Source of the DNA: Chrysemys picta bellii
Lineage: Eukaryota; Chordata; Testudines; Emydidae
NCBI RefSeq assembly: GCF_011386835.1
Contig: NC_088792.1
Coordinates: 39,360,882 to 39,424,881 of the forward strand
Direction: 5' to 3'
DNA: 64,000 nt
Within the stretch, counting starts at the first letter, position 1, and each line of letters starts with the position of its first letter. Shown here piece after piece: positions 45,784 through 58,957 of this stretch. Below the pieces are notes generated by a model. It saw only the letters and a list, made by a program, of their open reading frames with translations, did not search any database and had not been told where the DNA came from. Both the position numbers and the translations under genes were made by a program.

Positions 45784-45897
45784 GGAGAACTAAGGCACAG
45801 ATCAGGTAAGTGGCTTGCTCAAGGTCACCCAGGAAGTTTGTGCTGAGCTGGGAATTGAACCCAAATTCTAGTCCATTGTCTTAACCACAAGGCCATC
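45784..45897 (-). mobile_element. MIR-type SINE
   Basis: AACTAAGGCACAGATCAGGTAAG, CTTGCTCAAGGTCACCCAGG and GAATTGAACCCAAATTC are the reverse complement of the MIR core and box B. Ancient, about 114 bp remain. Confidence 0.7.
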
Positions 45898-46924
45898 TTT
45901 CCTCCCTAGTGGCTTTGCATAAGACCATATAGTCACTTACCTGGTAATAAACACCAAGTATAAGGACTCCAATTCCTATTTTCCATACTTACTAGACCAA
46001 ATAAATGAACATCAACTGTTAACTGCATACTATAACTATTATGGGCCAAGTTTAAACTCACCGTGGAAAAGTTTTCTATCTTAACTCAAACTCCAGTAAA
46101 TAGTTTTATAATTACATACTATACATATAGAACAAAATTTATTTGGAATGTGGAGTACCTGTGCAAGGTCCCTCCATGCTACTTGGGGTGGGGAGAAGGA
46201 CCATGGATGAAGTTGCCATGTAGTGCCCCCTTACATGCCATAGAAAGCACCTCTTTTAATCTGCAGAGGGTAGCACAAATGGCCAGCCAGTCACTGGTGT
46301 GCAGGAGCTATGGCTGTTCCAGTCCTTAGGCTGACATGAGAGAGTGGGAGCCTCTCACTGTTCCTGGGCTGGGGAGTTGATTTCACCTCTTCTGTACTCC
46401 CCACTTTTTAAATTTCTTTTCAACTTCCACCCCCTTGTTTTTTCCCCAGTCTCTCTTCTCGTCCCCGCCCAAGCCATTCAGTTTTTCAGAAAGAAACTCT
46501 TTAAACATACCACAGAACCTGTTTTAAAGGGTTTATTCTTTCTGGAGTTCATCAGCTGAAGTAATGTCTTAATTCTGACAGTATTCTATTTCTTTACATT
46601 TCGGGGAGAGCGTGTTACTTGTGTCAGGGAGTGGCATATTTTTCACTCTGGCAAGTAGGTTCAGTTCTTTGGCCAGTGAGTGTTAGGTACATTTTTCAGT
46701 CTATGTGAGTCTGTAGATGTATGCATGCATACACACATATATGCAAGGTGCTATTGAGCCAAAAATATAGATTTCAGAATTGATTAGACCACCACTTACT
46801 GACAACTACTTATGTCCTGGCACTAGGAAGAAATGTTCCTGAAGGCATGTTGTTGCATGAATGTATATTTGTCTGTTTTGGGGGTAGAGAGTGAAAACTC
46901 GGAAGGGAGCCTTACAAAAAGGAG

Positions 46925-47045
46925 TTAGCATATTACTGAGAATCAAAAGATCTGGGTTCCATTTCTGGTTCTGCCACCCACTCTCTGTGTGACTGTGACA
47001 AAGTCCCTTAACCTCTGGGTGCTTCGGTTTCCTCATGTTTTGTAT
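46925..47045 (+). mobile_element. MIR-type SINE
   Basis: AGATCTGGGTTCCATTTCTGG, CTGTGTGACTGTGACAAAGTC and CTTCGGTTTCCTCATG follow the MIR order of box B, core and 3' part on the + strand. Confidence 0.75.
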
Positions 47046-48535
47046 ATAATGAACTATGTCCAGTTACTCATATCTGATCTGAGATTTTTATATAATTCAC
47101 ATACATTCCATATATTTTCTCTGAAACTTCAGTGCCGATTAGTTGTAAGTCAAGATCAAATATAAAAGCATATGTTTGCTGCTTTACTGACATTTATCTT
47201 CACGTGTCAGGAATAGGTAGGATAACTCACAAGTGGAATAAACATAATGGAGTTATTCTGAATTTTCTCACTGACAAACATAAATGTCATAAGTGAGATA
47301 AGACATCAAATAGCCTATAGAAGCCAAATATATGTGAAGCTGTTATGTGCTATTTTGTCTAGTATCAAACAGCTACTGGCTGTTGCTGATTGTTAATACA
47401 AGAACACTTAAAGATTTAATATATAACAAGTAAAAAAAAATTGCTTTTTGTTTCAGAAGGTTTTTAGAGTGCTGTTTAGGTAACTTGTTTTGTTGCAGTT
47501 GTTGAATACGATAATGATAGCTGACTAAGATTGTAAATTGCTGACCTCTAGTGTTCTGTAGACTCTGTTGGAGAATGTAGGCATTTTTAATATTGTATTT
47601 TGGCATCTTTTTTCAACTCACAAAAAAATCTGGGAAAAACAAATTCTCTAGCAGAATTTTAAAAAACAATTAATCATGGGAATAACCAGAGTAATAAATA
47701 ATTAGACATGGTCCAGTTGGTGCATGTCAATTAAATATGATAATGCATTTAAGATGGCATATTCCTGATATCAGTGATTACTTTTAAAGATAGTATCTGA
47801 CATTGTTTTATGAATTTAAAATTCATGCTCCTGACATACTTGGCTTCAGAGACAAAACCAGAAGCAAGCCAACAATTCTGTACTATGCTTCTAGCTCGCA
47901 TCACAAGACTCTGCTGTGAGAAAAATTGCCATTGGGTGTTCTGTGCTTTCATAAGGATGCTTAGAAAATGTTAGTTTTGAATTGTAGTGAAAACACAGGA
48001 GAAATAACAAGAAATTTTAAAACAATATGTGATATAGAAATCTTAAGTAGCAAAGAATAAACAAATTGTTGTCTTCATATTCTTGTATTCGCCAGTGAAA
48101 GTTAATTATTGCCTCTTATTGAGTGTCTCAGTGGAGAAACAAACAATGAAACACTGAACACAATGTGCAAAACTCCAGAAAACTAAAAATATGTAGATAA
48201 TTTTGCTTTTTGGATCAACAAGTGAATAGTAAGTGACAGGGTGTTTTTTTTTCTTTTTTTTTGCTGACCTTGCTTGCCTCATTCAAGGCTTCCTTCAGTT
48301 TAACTATCAAGTACATTACATTGATTCATGGATTATATCCACTAATCTGAAATGTAAAGTGATTTGAAAATAAATGTGTATTCTTAAATTACTCTATAAG
48401 ACTTATTTAGGTCTTTTCCAGTAAAATGTTCTTTTGCACCATTTTATTTCAGGGTAAAACAAAGTGATTTGTTTAGTTACTATGTGATTCTTTTTGAAGT
48501 AATTTCTGCATTTTTTTTGTCTTTTTTCTTTCTAG

Positions 48536-48646
48536 GCAAAGTACAAAGGATCTGCTAAAAAAGACCTCTCCAATTCTCTGTATAAGCAGATGCCAGCCAC
48601 AATTGACAGTGTGTTCGCAAGAGAAGTTACACAGCTTCAGAGCAAG
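48536..48646 (+). CDS. NEBL: Nebulette (NEBL) coding exon 4, nebulin repeat
   Basis: Acceptor TTTTTTCTTTCTAG and donor AAG|GTAAAG enclose 111 bp, 37 codons: AKYKGSAKKDLSNSLYKQMP, then ATIDSVFAREVTQLQSK. It begins with AKYK completing the signature opened by SE of exon 3. The KKDLSNSLYK.MPATIDS..A.EV..LQS block is distinctive for nebulette and is the strongest single match for naming the gene. Phase 0 both sides. Confidence 0.96.
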
Positions 48647-49372
48647 GTAAAGTTTAAAAAACAATTATTTTTAGATTTTACAGATTAATTATGCAACAGA
48701 ACACTACTAACCCCAGTAACTTTAAACAGATATTTTATTACATATATGATTCACAGGGTCCATTTCTCAGCTAGTGTATATTGGCATAGCTCCATTGACT
48801 TTAATGGAGGTACTGCATTTTACACCAGCTGAAGATCTGGCTCATTATGTTTAGTAACTAGCATTTGAAAAAACAATAAGTCATTCATCAATGCATACAT
48901 ACATTATGCAGCAGCATCTTATGAAATAATTAATGTAAAAGAATACAGATCAAAATTATGTTGCAGTCTGCATGATCCAAGTGTCATATTGGCATTGTAA
49001 GATTTTTACTCCTTGCTGATAAATTCACAGCCTAAAAATATGGTGGTCTGATTTTCAGAGGTGCTGAGAACCCACAGCTCCTACTGATTTCAGTTGAAAT
49101 TGCGAATGTTCAGCACTTTTGAAAATTAGGCTATACATTTTCAATGCTGTTCATCAGATTCCTACCAGTTTGAGATAGAAGGCCTGACTTCATTATCTAG
49201 TCCATATTTTTTTTGCCAAAGCTCAATGGTTCCCTGCAGTATATTTTTAGTGCTCTCTCCTGTCCAGTTGTGTCATTGAGGGTAGAAAGCACTTAAGAAC
49301 CCACACATTTTTCTTGTTGGAACTCCACAAGTCTAAGTAGCAAAAAGTTGGTTTTGAACTCATGCATTACAT

Positions 49373-49576
49373 CAGGGGTTCTCAAACTGGGGGGGTCGCG
49401 AGATTATTACATAGAGGGTCATGAGCTGTCAGCCTCCACTCCAAAACCCATTTTGCCTCCAGCATTTATAATGGTGTTAAATATATTAAAAAGTGTTTTT
49501 AATTTATAAGGGGACCTCGCACTCAGAGGCTTGCTATGTGAAAGAGGTCACCAGTAAAAAAGTTTGCTAACCACTG
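49373..49576. mobile_element. hAT MITE, 204 bp
   Basis: CAGGGGTTCTCAAACTGGGGG at the left and GTTTGCTAACCACTG at the right form imperfect inverted termini. Flanks CATTACAT (49365-49372) and CAGTAAAG (49577-49584) share 5 of 8 bases, a decayed TSD, both with TA in the middle. The middle is AT-rich. Confidence 0.75.
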
Positions 49577-49711
49577 CAGTAAAGGGATATGTTGAACTAA
49601 TATTGTCTACCAACCAGGTATTTGCACATTTTAGGTATTTCTTCCCCCCTCCCCCTTCTATCTTAAACACGTTTTTGAGACTCTTTAGAGACCTACCAGA
49701 CCAGCAAAAGC

Positions 49712-50075
49712 AAAAAGCATAACATGATGCAGCCTTCAACTACCTGAAGGCGGGTTCCAAAGGGGATGGAGCTCGGCTATTCTCAGTGGTGGCAGATGAC
49801 AGAACAAGGAGCAATGGTCTCAAGTTGCAGTGGGGGAGATCTAGGTTGGATATTAGGAAACATAATTTCACTAGGAGGGTGGTGAAGCACTGGAATGAGT
49901 TACCTAGGGAGGTGGTGGAATCTCCTTCCTTAGAGATTTTTAAGGCCCGGCTTGACAAAGCCCTGGCTGGGATGATTTAGTTGGTGTTGGTCCTGCTTTG
50001 AGCAGGGGGTTGAACTAGATGATCTCCTGAGGTCTCTTCCAACCCTAATATTCTATGAGTCTATGATTCTATGAA
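49712..50075 (+). mobile_element. CR1 LINE 3' end
   Basis: GCCTTCAACTACCTGAAGG, AGGAGCAATGGTCTCAAGTTG, GTGGTGAAGCACTGGAATGAG, GTTGGTCCTGCTTTGAGCAG and the tail TCTATGATTCTATGA are CR1 3' landmarks. AGCAAAAGCA before (about 49702-49711) and after (about 50074-50083) is a possible target duplication. Confidence 0.88.
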
Positions 50076-50451
50076 GCAAAAGCACACTGCCTATTCCATA
50101 TTACATACAGTAAGTCAATCATTAAACATACTGATGTTCTATGGAAGTACTTTAAAGACTGTAACCATTCCTTTTGCAAATGAAAGAAAATGTTCATAGT
50201 AAAAGGAAACACTGAAATCTGAAATTAGATGAAGGAAATAGGGTTTGCTTTGTAAACTTAATTATCAAGTCAGTATTGAAAACTCCACAATGGTGGCAAT
50301 ATATCAGTCAATGTCTGTAATAAGCAAATGTATTAATGTGAATTATATTTTACCTCTAGTAGGTTGAAACTGAATACTTAGTGCATTCAGTTAATTCAGA
50401 ACAGTAACTAAAATTTCATCAACATGACATGTCATTATAACATTGATTATA

Positions 50452-50605
50452 AAACCAAGTAGTGTTGTTGTAGTCATGTTGGTCCCAGGATATTAGAGAC
50501 ACAAGGTGGGTGAGATAGTATCTTTTATTGGTCCGACTTCTGTTGGTGAGAAAGACAAGCCTTTGAGCTTACACAGTAGATATTACCTCACTCACCTTGT
50601 CTCTC
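50452..50605. mobile_element. 154-bp fold-back element, family C, centre deleted
   Basis: GTGTTGTTGTAGTCATGTTGG, CACAAGGTGGGTGAGATAGTA and CTTCTGTTGGTGAGAAAGAC match family C. The right arm is reduced to ATATTACCTCACTCACCTTG. TGATTATA (50444-50451 and 50606-50613) is an 8-bp direct repeat. The hammerhead core has been lost. Confidence 0.75.
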
Positions 50606-50613
50606 TGATTATA

Positions 50614-53540
50614 GTAGCAGTTGAAATACTTTATCACTATTACAATCTATAATTTAACAAAATTGTATAATGCTTTTTAAACACTTGGTTTGATTTATAA
50701 AGCATCAGTTAACCAGTTTGCCATGGGACTCGCTCCTGGATCCATTCCAAATGAGAATATTGTACAGTAATTATGTTTTCATATTTCATGTATGAAATCA
50801 TGTTCTCTTACACACCAGTGATGTTAAGGAAAAGATCTGAGACTAAATATAAAAACATTTGAGTCAGGAAAAAAAATCACAAAAAAATGAATAGGGCGGC
50901 TCGTTTCAGATAACATTTATTGAAGATTTTGCCCAGCCATCCAATATTCCTAAATAAATAAATATGCAATACAGTAGGTGCCATGCTATATCACCAGTGC
51001 TTTCTTTGAAGTTTATAATATCCCCTTTTGAGTGAAAACACATTATAAATCATAACAGACCATAAAACTGAAGACTGCTGATATATTTTTCCAACCCATC
51101 AACCCATCCTATAGAAAAAAAACTGAGACAGTGGTAAAATGACTTACAAAAAGTTTCAACTCAGAGTTTTCAAGACATTATCCCAAAAGGGGAAGAGAAG
51201 GTGGGTGGTTACTTTTCTACAGAGCTGAATTTAAAATTGCTTTGAAGGAACTCCTGAGGGATTCTTTCCTGGAAAATCTTCTTTACAGTATCCAAATCTA
51301 ATCTATATTGTGTCTATCACTGTGATATCTAGGAAGCAAATGCAAAGATTTTAAGCTTCAGTTCAGTGATGGTAGGATATTTGCTGCTCCTCCATCAGTG
51401 GGGTTATAGTTTAGTAGGTTGTCATTTTCTTCAAGGAACAATCTAAGATGGGGAATGGGAGGGAGGGTTCACTGGCTGTTGTGCTACCATTTGTCTTGTG
51501 GAAGGACTATTACAAACAATGTGGAAAAGCCGTGCTCCCTTTCTGAAGGAGATGATTGTTGGACCATGACAGGGGGTTGATTATAAATTTTACACAATTT
51601 AAATGCTGACAGTGATAATTAGGCACATTCGTCCAGCGTTTTGAGTGGGCCAGAGACTACTTGGGGAAGTTGCATGGAAAATTCCTTGGTTTCGGACAGG
51701 ACAGTGGCACCTAGAGAGGCCACTCCGCACCTACAATCACCTTCCCCTGAACTCTGTGCAAGAAAGCCTGGCTCAACTGAAGTCCAGATTTCACCCTGTA
51801 GAGTTGCAGCCACATAATATTCATATGGAGGGGGTTCTACCATACTCAAGAGAGGGCATGATTATATGTTCTGCTATGCTTCCTGTGCTTGCTGTTCAGT
51901 TTTGGTTGTATTTATACTTTTGCTTCCCTGTGTGATGTACAGTGGAGGCACAAATGTGACCAGCTTTGTTAGCTTTTATAACAACCCTTTTTACTCTTTG
52001 TTTTTCAGTGTCTGGAGAATGGAAATCCATTCTTGCAAAATTTTAGAATTTTTGAAAACTTTTCCTTCCTGAATTGGAACAAAAAGTAAAAAATGTGAAA
52101 TTTTCATGGGCAGGGATTTCCAAAACATTTTCATTTGGGGGGAGATGAAACAGAATGTTTTGGCTTGTTGGCTGTCCATCTAGAAGGTTCTTATTAATTT
52201 TACTTTCTCCCTGCAGGCAGAAAGTGGAATTGAGATGAGCCTTCCAGGTGAGCAACCAGGGAGCCATCATTTTTACTTTCCCATTGGAAAAATAGACATT
52301 TTCTAGCAAAATGGAGTTTTCCCACAGAAAATTTTGATTTTACAAAAATGGCATTTTCCACTGGAAAATTCCCAACAAACTCTAGTTTTGTGCCTTGTCT
52401 TTTTCAACTCTGAAAAACAATTCTGAGCCCCCCCCCCATTTTTTTAAGAAGGTATCACACACAAAGATCAAGCATTTCAAATGGCTAGAGGAAGGAAATG
52501 ATATAAGGAACATCATAAAAGATTGTACACATTCCATCACTTTGTTTCTACCATGAGAAAAAATTGCTCTGGTTATTCCGTATCTGGGAAAAAAGGACCC
52601 AAAGCAAATTGAAGATTAGAGCATGTCATCAGACAGTTTAATTTTCTTCTTTTGAGCAGTTGTTACAGCAGCTGAAGCAGTTAATATATATGTATGTTTA
52701 ACAATATTTTCTGCTTGTTTTTGATGATGATGATGATGAATCAAGTGAATCTGAAGTTCCATGTTCGACTTCTAGGAGAGTCATAGATCATTGACTTAAT
52801 TTATTTCTAATAACAGAGTCCTCCTGTTACTTTAAAATGTACTGTAAATGGTTTCTTTAGCTTTACTGCACCATTGTAATGTAATTTATTGAGACCAAAA
52901 CTGGCATCCAAGTTTGTAAAAGTTACCCTTCAATTTTATGATTGGTACCCATATTACACAATGTTAAACTGTTACATATAATTCTTAATGCTTTTGTTAT
53001 GGTGAAGTATGTTGTGTCCATAATTTTCTCTCTGCTTCAAAAGCAGCAAATATTAATAGCCCAGCTGGCTATTAGTTATAATTCTGTATTCAAAAGCATA
53101 TCTGGTAACATAGTTATTTCATGTACCTATTACATGCCATTTTCTCTACTACTGCATGCACATTTTATATATATTCCTAGATCAAAAACAGAAAACCCAA
53201 CAACACCAACAAAACAAAAACAATAATACTAGATTAAATTGGAGTTAAGGTTGAGGGTTCATATCAGGGTTAATGATAAATGTAAAGGTAAACATTATTT
53301 TAAAATGTTGTAATTATGCAAAAACAAGCATTAGTATCTCAGGAAATTCGGAGTTAAGGTTAAACTTGAAGAAAACTAAATATATTAAGTATGGAAATGC
53401 ATAGTCAAGGTACCAAAACAATCTTGACTCTGTCCTATATTGACACCATGGTGGGGGAGGAGAGAGAGTTAAGACTTATTTTATCCATACAAATCAGTTT
53501 AATCTCTGGCACAAACACTAAAATGCATTCATCATAATGT
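50614..53540. other. NEBL intron 4, middle
   Basis: No exon seen. About 51990-52385 is an unclassified repeat with alternating GAAAATTTT / CATTTTCCA phrases on both strands. A short GAT microsatellite lies at 52724-52738. Confidence 0.45.
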
Positions 53541-53544
53541 ATTG

Positions 53545-54368
53545 TTATTGCATGGGGCAGAGTTAAGGCTATTTGAAGGACCTGTAATCTTTAATCTTTC
53601 TGTGGATAGTTCTCTGAAGACGTCCACGCAGTGTGCAGCGGCAGTCAAAAAAGCAAACAGGATGTTAAGAATCATTAAAAAAGGGATAGAGAATAAGACG
53701 GAGAATATCTTATTGCCCTTATATAAATCCATGATACGCCCACATCTTGAATACTGCATACAGATGTGGTCTTCTCATCTCAAAAAAGATATACTGGCAT
53801 TAGAAAAGGTTCAGAGAAGGGCAACTAAAATGATTAGGGTTTTGGAACGGGTCCCATATGAGGAGAGAGTAAAGAGGTTAGGACTTTTCAGGTTGGAAAA
53901 GAGGAGACTAAGGGGGGATATGATAGAGGTATATAAAATCATGACTGGTGTGGAGAAAGTGAATAAGGAAGTTATTTACTTGTTCCCATGATATAAGAAC
54001 GAGGGGCCACCAAATGAAATTAATAGTTAGCAGGTTTAAAACAAATAAAAGGAAGTTCTTCACATAGCGCACAGTCAACCTGTGGAACTCCTTGCCTGAG
54101 GAGGTTGTGAAGGCTAGGACTATAACAGAGTTTAAAATAGAACTAGATAAATTCATGGAGGTTAAGTCCATTAATGGCTATTAGCCAGGATGGGTAAAAG
54201 AATGGTGTCCCTAGCCTCTGTTTGTCAGAGGGTAGAGATGGATGGCAGGAGAGAGATCACTTGATCATTACCTGTTAGGTTCACTCCCTCTGGGGCATCT
54301 GGCATTGGCCACTGTTGGCAGACAGTGAGTCTGTCTGACCCAGTAAGGCCATTCTTATGTTCTTATGT
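53545..54368 (+). mobile_element. CR1-type LINE 3' part, different subfamily
   Basis: The + frame 53542-53991 contains TSTQCAAAVKKANRMLRIIKK, then KSMIRPHLEYCIQMWSSHLK and [20 protein letters not shown], the CR1 ORF2 C-terminus. The 3' UTR ends with ACAGTGAGTCTGTCTGACCC and CATTCTTATGTTCTTATGT instead of the ATTCTATGAT tail, so it belongs to another CR1 lineage. One frame is open for 149 codons, making this the least damaged CR1 C-terminus here. Confidence 0.9.
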
Positions 54369-54369
54369 A

Positions 54370-55977
54370 CAGCACATTTATTGTGCTATATACTAATGTT
54401 TAAAAATAAACTAATATGCCACAGTATGGAAAATCCCTATGAAATAGGAAGAAATTTATAATCACAAGATAACTTACTGTAGATAAAATAACATGTTTCT
54501 AAGAAATTGCCATTTCTAGAAATCTTCCAAACTTGATTATCCTTATTATGGGAAATAGTTTATGGATATATGATCTCTTTGCACTCCAAGTGGGTAGATT
54601 ACATTAGATGAACTTTTGATTTGTTCCAATGAAAAATAATTCTGTGATTCTACACCTTGCAAAATAAAATATTACATTATTACATAATTAAGTTAAATGG
54701 AGAGCACTGAGAAAGGAGATTATAAAGAACACAGCTGTCAAGTTGCAAACCAAATACACTTCTACTGAGCTACTGAAAAAGCTTTGTTTTCACAAAAATG
54801 ACTGGATACTTTAGTGCAATTAACATACAGTTCCTCACATTGGTAGCTTTGGAGCTACAGCCAACATTTCAGTATTGAAACCAGGAAAGTTGAGCCAGGA
54901 AAGTGGATGGTACAAAGTGAATGATCCTATTTTGGAAGCAATCTTGGGACTTATTTTTCATACTTGCTAGAGTTGGAAACATCATGAAAGCGACTCCCTG
55001 TGAGGGAGGGTTAGAGAGAAAATATTTCTGTATAGCATATTTTATATCTTTTGGTAGCAGATTACAAAGTAGAGTGCTACTATAGTCTTGTTATGTGCTA
55101 CGTGCTTTGCCGCCGCAAAATGTAATAGATAATATAACAAGATACTGGCTCACATTTTCGTTTTGCTATAAATTTTATCTGTTTTTTGTTGTTGTTGTTT
55201 TCTGAGGACAAAGCCATCTTTTTACATCCTACAGAAATATAGCACATTTCATGTTTTCCATGTTTTGGATTTGCATTAATATAGTAGTAGTAGTACAAAA
55301 AAGCTACTTTTCACATTTATCTTTGATCTGTGGATCTTCTTGTTACACTATATAGCCAGTGTGGGTACTTTATATCCCCTTGGGTGCTTGATCTGTGGCT
55401 CTTCTACAGAATCCTGGTGCCTTGCAAATAGCCAAGATAGGATATTTCCACAGATTTCCAATAGCATATATTTAAATAGTCCAGGGCAATGTTTTCAGGT
55501 GCTATTTTCTCAAGCATTTTAGGGTATTATCTTCTTTGTATTGAGGATTTTAGTTTCAAAACATCCTTCTCCTGATCAACTTTCAACCTTATTGTTTTAG
55601 TATTTGTTGTTTTCTCATGGATTATTTTAGTGTTTGCTCCAGAGAGTGAAAACACATCTCTTTGATGCTTGTTTCCTCTTCAGGCATCAAAACCTGGTAC
55701 ATTTTCTAAATGTAAGCATAAAAGCTTATGTCAGTGGTAGGTATAATGTAAGCTTTTCACATGTTTGGTGGCTGTGTATGTATATATACACATGCAGTAC
55801 TATGAAAGCTGTAGGATTGCTTGTTTGGCTTAATTTCTACTACAAAATTAAGCAAACTAGTTCATAAATTCAAGCTAGTGTCATTTTCCTTCAAAATAGT
55901 GATTAGTCAATTTAAGTATTATCCTTTTAAAATGATACCTGCTATTATATCTGTCTTTATCTATATTGCTTGTTAAG
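54370..55977. other. NEBL intron 4, right part
   Basis: No exon or defined repeat recognised; ends at the exon 5 acceptor. Confidence 0.5.
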
Positions 55978-56088
55978 GTACTCTACAAACAGAAACATGA
56001 TACTGAAAAAGGGACATCAGATTATGCACATATGATGGAGCCCCCAGATGTTAAGCATGCTATGGAAGTCAATAAACACCAGAGTAAT
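55978..56088 (+). CDS. NEBL: Nebulette (NEBL) coding exon 5, nebulin repeat
   Basis: Acceptor TATATTGCTTGTTAAG and donor AAT|GTAAGT enclose 111 bp, 37 codons: VLYKQKHDTEKGTSDYAHMM, then EPPDVKHAMEVNKHQSN. VLYK completes the signature begun by SK of exon 4. The EPP.VKHAMEVNKHQSN block is characteristic of nebulette. It ends in SN, the start of the next signature, phase 0. The acceptor has AAG rather than the usual YAG. The following exon is not in this window as far as I can see. Confidence 0.95.
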
Positions 56089-58950
56089 GTAAGTACTCTC
56101 TTCTCTTAATTTATTACATTGTTTCAATAGTGGTCGAGTCTATTTATTATATATAAAATGTTCATGTTATATTTCAGTGTTCCCTGGGGTTTTATTTAGC
56201 TTTCAAAAACCATCTCTATATAAATACATATTTTTACATAAAATATGTAAAGTAAAGTAAAAATAGTATTTAAAAATCACTAGGAGCATAACCTCTCTGT
56301 GTGTGTGCATGTGTGTAGGTTAAGCATCAAAGGATTTTTAAGAACCTATTTTTATGCTAGATGATAGAGGAGGAGTTCTCTATTATGCCATTAGTTTTTA
56401 AATTTGTTTTAAAGAAAAGTTCCCTGAATTTATATTTGCATATTTTATACTTTAAAACAGCGTATAACTCTTTATTTATGCAAAACACCGAATGGCTTCA
56501 ATGTCTTTGAGCGTCCATTTTCATACACCTCTGTGAAAGTTTTGTTGTTTTTAGAGTGGGTAGAAAAAGGATATTTTTTTCCTGATCCTGTGAACACTTA
56601 TGCACATGAGTAAGCTTATTCACAGGAGTAATCCTAAAGAGTTCAATTGAACAATTCTTGAGCATATTTGCAGAATATGGACATGTGGGTGCAGTTTTGC
56701 AACAGTGTAATAGATATCCAACCCTGATATTCTATGATTCTGTGATTGTAAAATTATTGGTTTTTCAGTGGACTGCATTGGAGTCACTGAGGAGTAGAAT
56801 TTATCCCATAATTTTTTCAAAAATAAGTTTCCATTGCTGTTTTACAAATACATTTATGGAAGAGTTGTTTAAAAATCGAATATATTTTATGGATGCTTTG
56901 TTAGCTTCTTACATTTCTCTGAGCTTAGATAATAAAATAGCATTATCATCTTCTTTAAGTTTTTGACTGGGTAAACTTGGTTTCAGTTTCATGTTCTCAT
57001 ACACTAGTTCGATGCTGCATTTTTGTTGCAAATGCTAGAGAAATATTTATTTTGATCAAAAAACATAAATACAAAAAACAATTTAAAGAAAAAATTCTGT
57101 TGGTCTTAGGTATTGCAAAAGCTTTATTTATACCAAACCTGAATTTTAGGCAAAATTTGGCTAGAATAATTAGGTCCCTTTAAGGGAATGTAAAAAAAGG
57201 TGAGATAAACGAAAAAGTAAGGACATTTAACGGTAAGGCTAAGTTGGTCTGTTGTGCCTAGGTACTGGAGTCATGTCAGGTCAGCATGAGATATTATGCC
57301 CTTTCTGCTTTTTAAACAAAGCTGTCATGATTTTTTTAAAAGATTTGCTCTAGGAATTATTATGGGGAAGTTCTATGGCCTGTGATATACAGGTCAGATT
57401 AGATTATCACAATGGTTCCTTCTGGCCATGGAATCTATGAATATGTTTGTTACATACTTTAGGAAAAATTAAGTTAAGGCCTTAACTTTGAATGGCCTTT
57501 TTTATAAATTTGTGCTGGCATTTTAACAATAGCTTAATTAACGCTGTCTGCTTCAAAATGTAACACAACCCTTAGGCTAATTCCCAGATGTTTAAAACCT
57601 TGAAAGCTGGTCAGCAACTAAGAGGCTGTTGGGAGATTTCAGGGGGGCATTATGCTGGGAAGAGGAAGGATTTCTACTGCTGGGACATATGCGTGAGCTG
57701 CAACTCCCAAGAGTAACTCACAACCAGCCCTGCTTTTCCCTCTTCCTTGCAACCTGCCAATCTGTGCCTCCTCTTGCTTTTGGAAATCATCAGGCTGTCA
57801 GATGAAGAGAAGGTATGAAACAGGGAACATAGCTTCAGAGAAGATGCCAGTGGCTCTGGAAATGAACTTGCAGCATAAAACTCTCTGCCCATGGGAATGG
57901 GGGTTCTTTCCAGTCCTCAGTAAGGATGGTGAAAAGAATGTTGGGGTTGTGGGAGGGTTTTATTGGGGCTAGGGAAAGAAACAAGAGTGGGAAAAGAGGA
58001 GAGGAGCTTTAGGGTCAAAAACTATCATTATCTGTACTTGATTATTCTTTGAATTTTAATTATAATTTGTAAATCCACAGTCCAGAACAGCCCCCCTTTG
58101 TTCCCACAGCTGTGTATACTCCTGTTAACAGCATTAATGAGGGCAGTGTGCAGATGGGGAAGTAAATAAAAAGCAGTCGTGCTGTCTCCATTGGCGCTAT
58201 AAACACAGCACAGTAGAAAGTTTGTTAAATAAAGGAGAACAAACACAGAGGAGAAAGATGTTTTGTTATGATACTGTTTAACAGAATATTAAAAATAATG
58301 GAAAATGGTGTGTGTGGGGGGGGGGGGGTGAATTCAGCCTGAACAAACTAATAAACCAGCTTGTTGCATCCAGTTCACTGTTTTTTTTTTTCTCATTTGC
58401 TAATATAGAGCTAAGATGTGGTGGAGATATATTTTTATTGCCAGTGAAAAATGGGGTATGTAACACCAGTTATTGTTACACACCTACTGTGTGTAATTAC
58501 TTGGACACCATGCTGAATATTTGCTTGGGGATTTCTCATTTTGTGAGTAAAGGTTTAATTAAGAACCACATGAGGCTTCACGTTCAAATCTGAATATGGA
58601 AGTTTGTTAATGGACATATTAAGTATGCCAAATATGAAGCATCTGTCTCTTGGAACTTAGGCTGTTTGTAGAATCGTTGCTTTGAGGAGAGTATGATGTT
58701 AGAGGGAAACTCTTGCAGGAATAGGAAGACAAAGCTCTTTTATCCACCACTCAGTACAGTATACCTAAGGGAGTAGAATGTATGTTTACTTACAATGGTC
58801 TGCCAACTCAATTCAACCTTTACATGCTGGGTTTACATCTAATAGGATTAGGATGTGTTTAAGACTATTTACTCAGTTTTAAAATAAGACTGACATTTAT
58901 ACTCAACTGTGTGAAATGTGCAATTTCCTTTAAAAATGAAGATTGGATTC
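56089..58950. other. NEBL intron 5, left part
   Basis: No nebulin-repeat exon recognised. CR1 tail scraps: about 56720-56755 (CCAACCCTGATATTCTATGATTCTGTGAT) and the fuller 57340-57438. A G run at 58315-58327 and a T run at 58380-58391 are homopolymers. Confidence 0.5.
57340..57438 (+). mobile_element. CR1 LINE 3' tail fragment
   Basis: GGGGAAGTTCTATGGCCTGTG, CAGGTCAGATTAGATTATC and TTCTGGCCATGGAATCTATGA follow the CR1 3' UTR order. Confidence 0.75.
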
Positions 58951-58957
58951 CACTTAC

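Larger units (their letters stand above)
44893..48535. other. NEBL intron 3
   Basis: Contains two MIR-type fragments (see 45784-45897 and 46925-47045) and, at about 45640-45740, a dispersed motif CCATTGTGCTAGGTGCTATCC ... AGTCCCTGCCTTGAGGAG that recurs near 24550-24620. No further exon seen. The acceptor tract T8GTCT6CTTTCTAG precedes exon 4. Confidence 0.5.

Noticed and set aside
57674..57892. Minus-strand 72-codon frame as another exon of the putative antisense gene
   Set aside because: No convincing acceptor or donor at phase-compatible positions.
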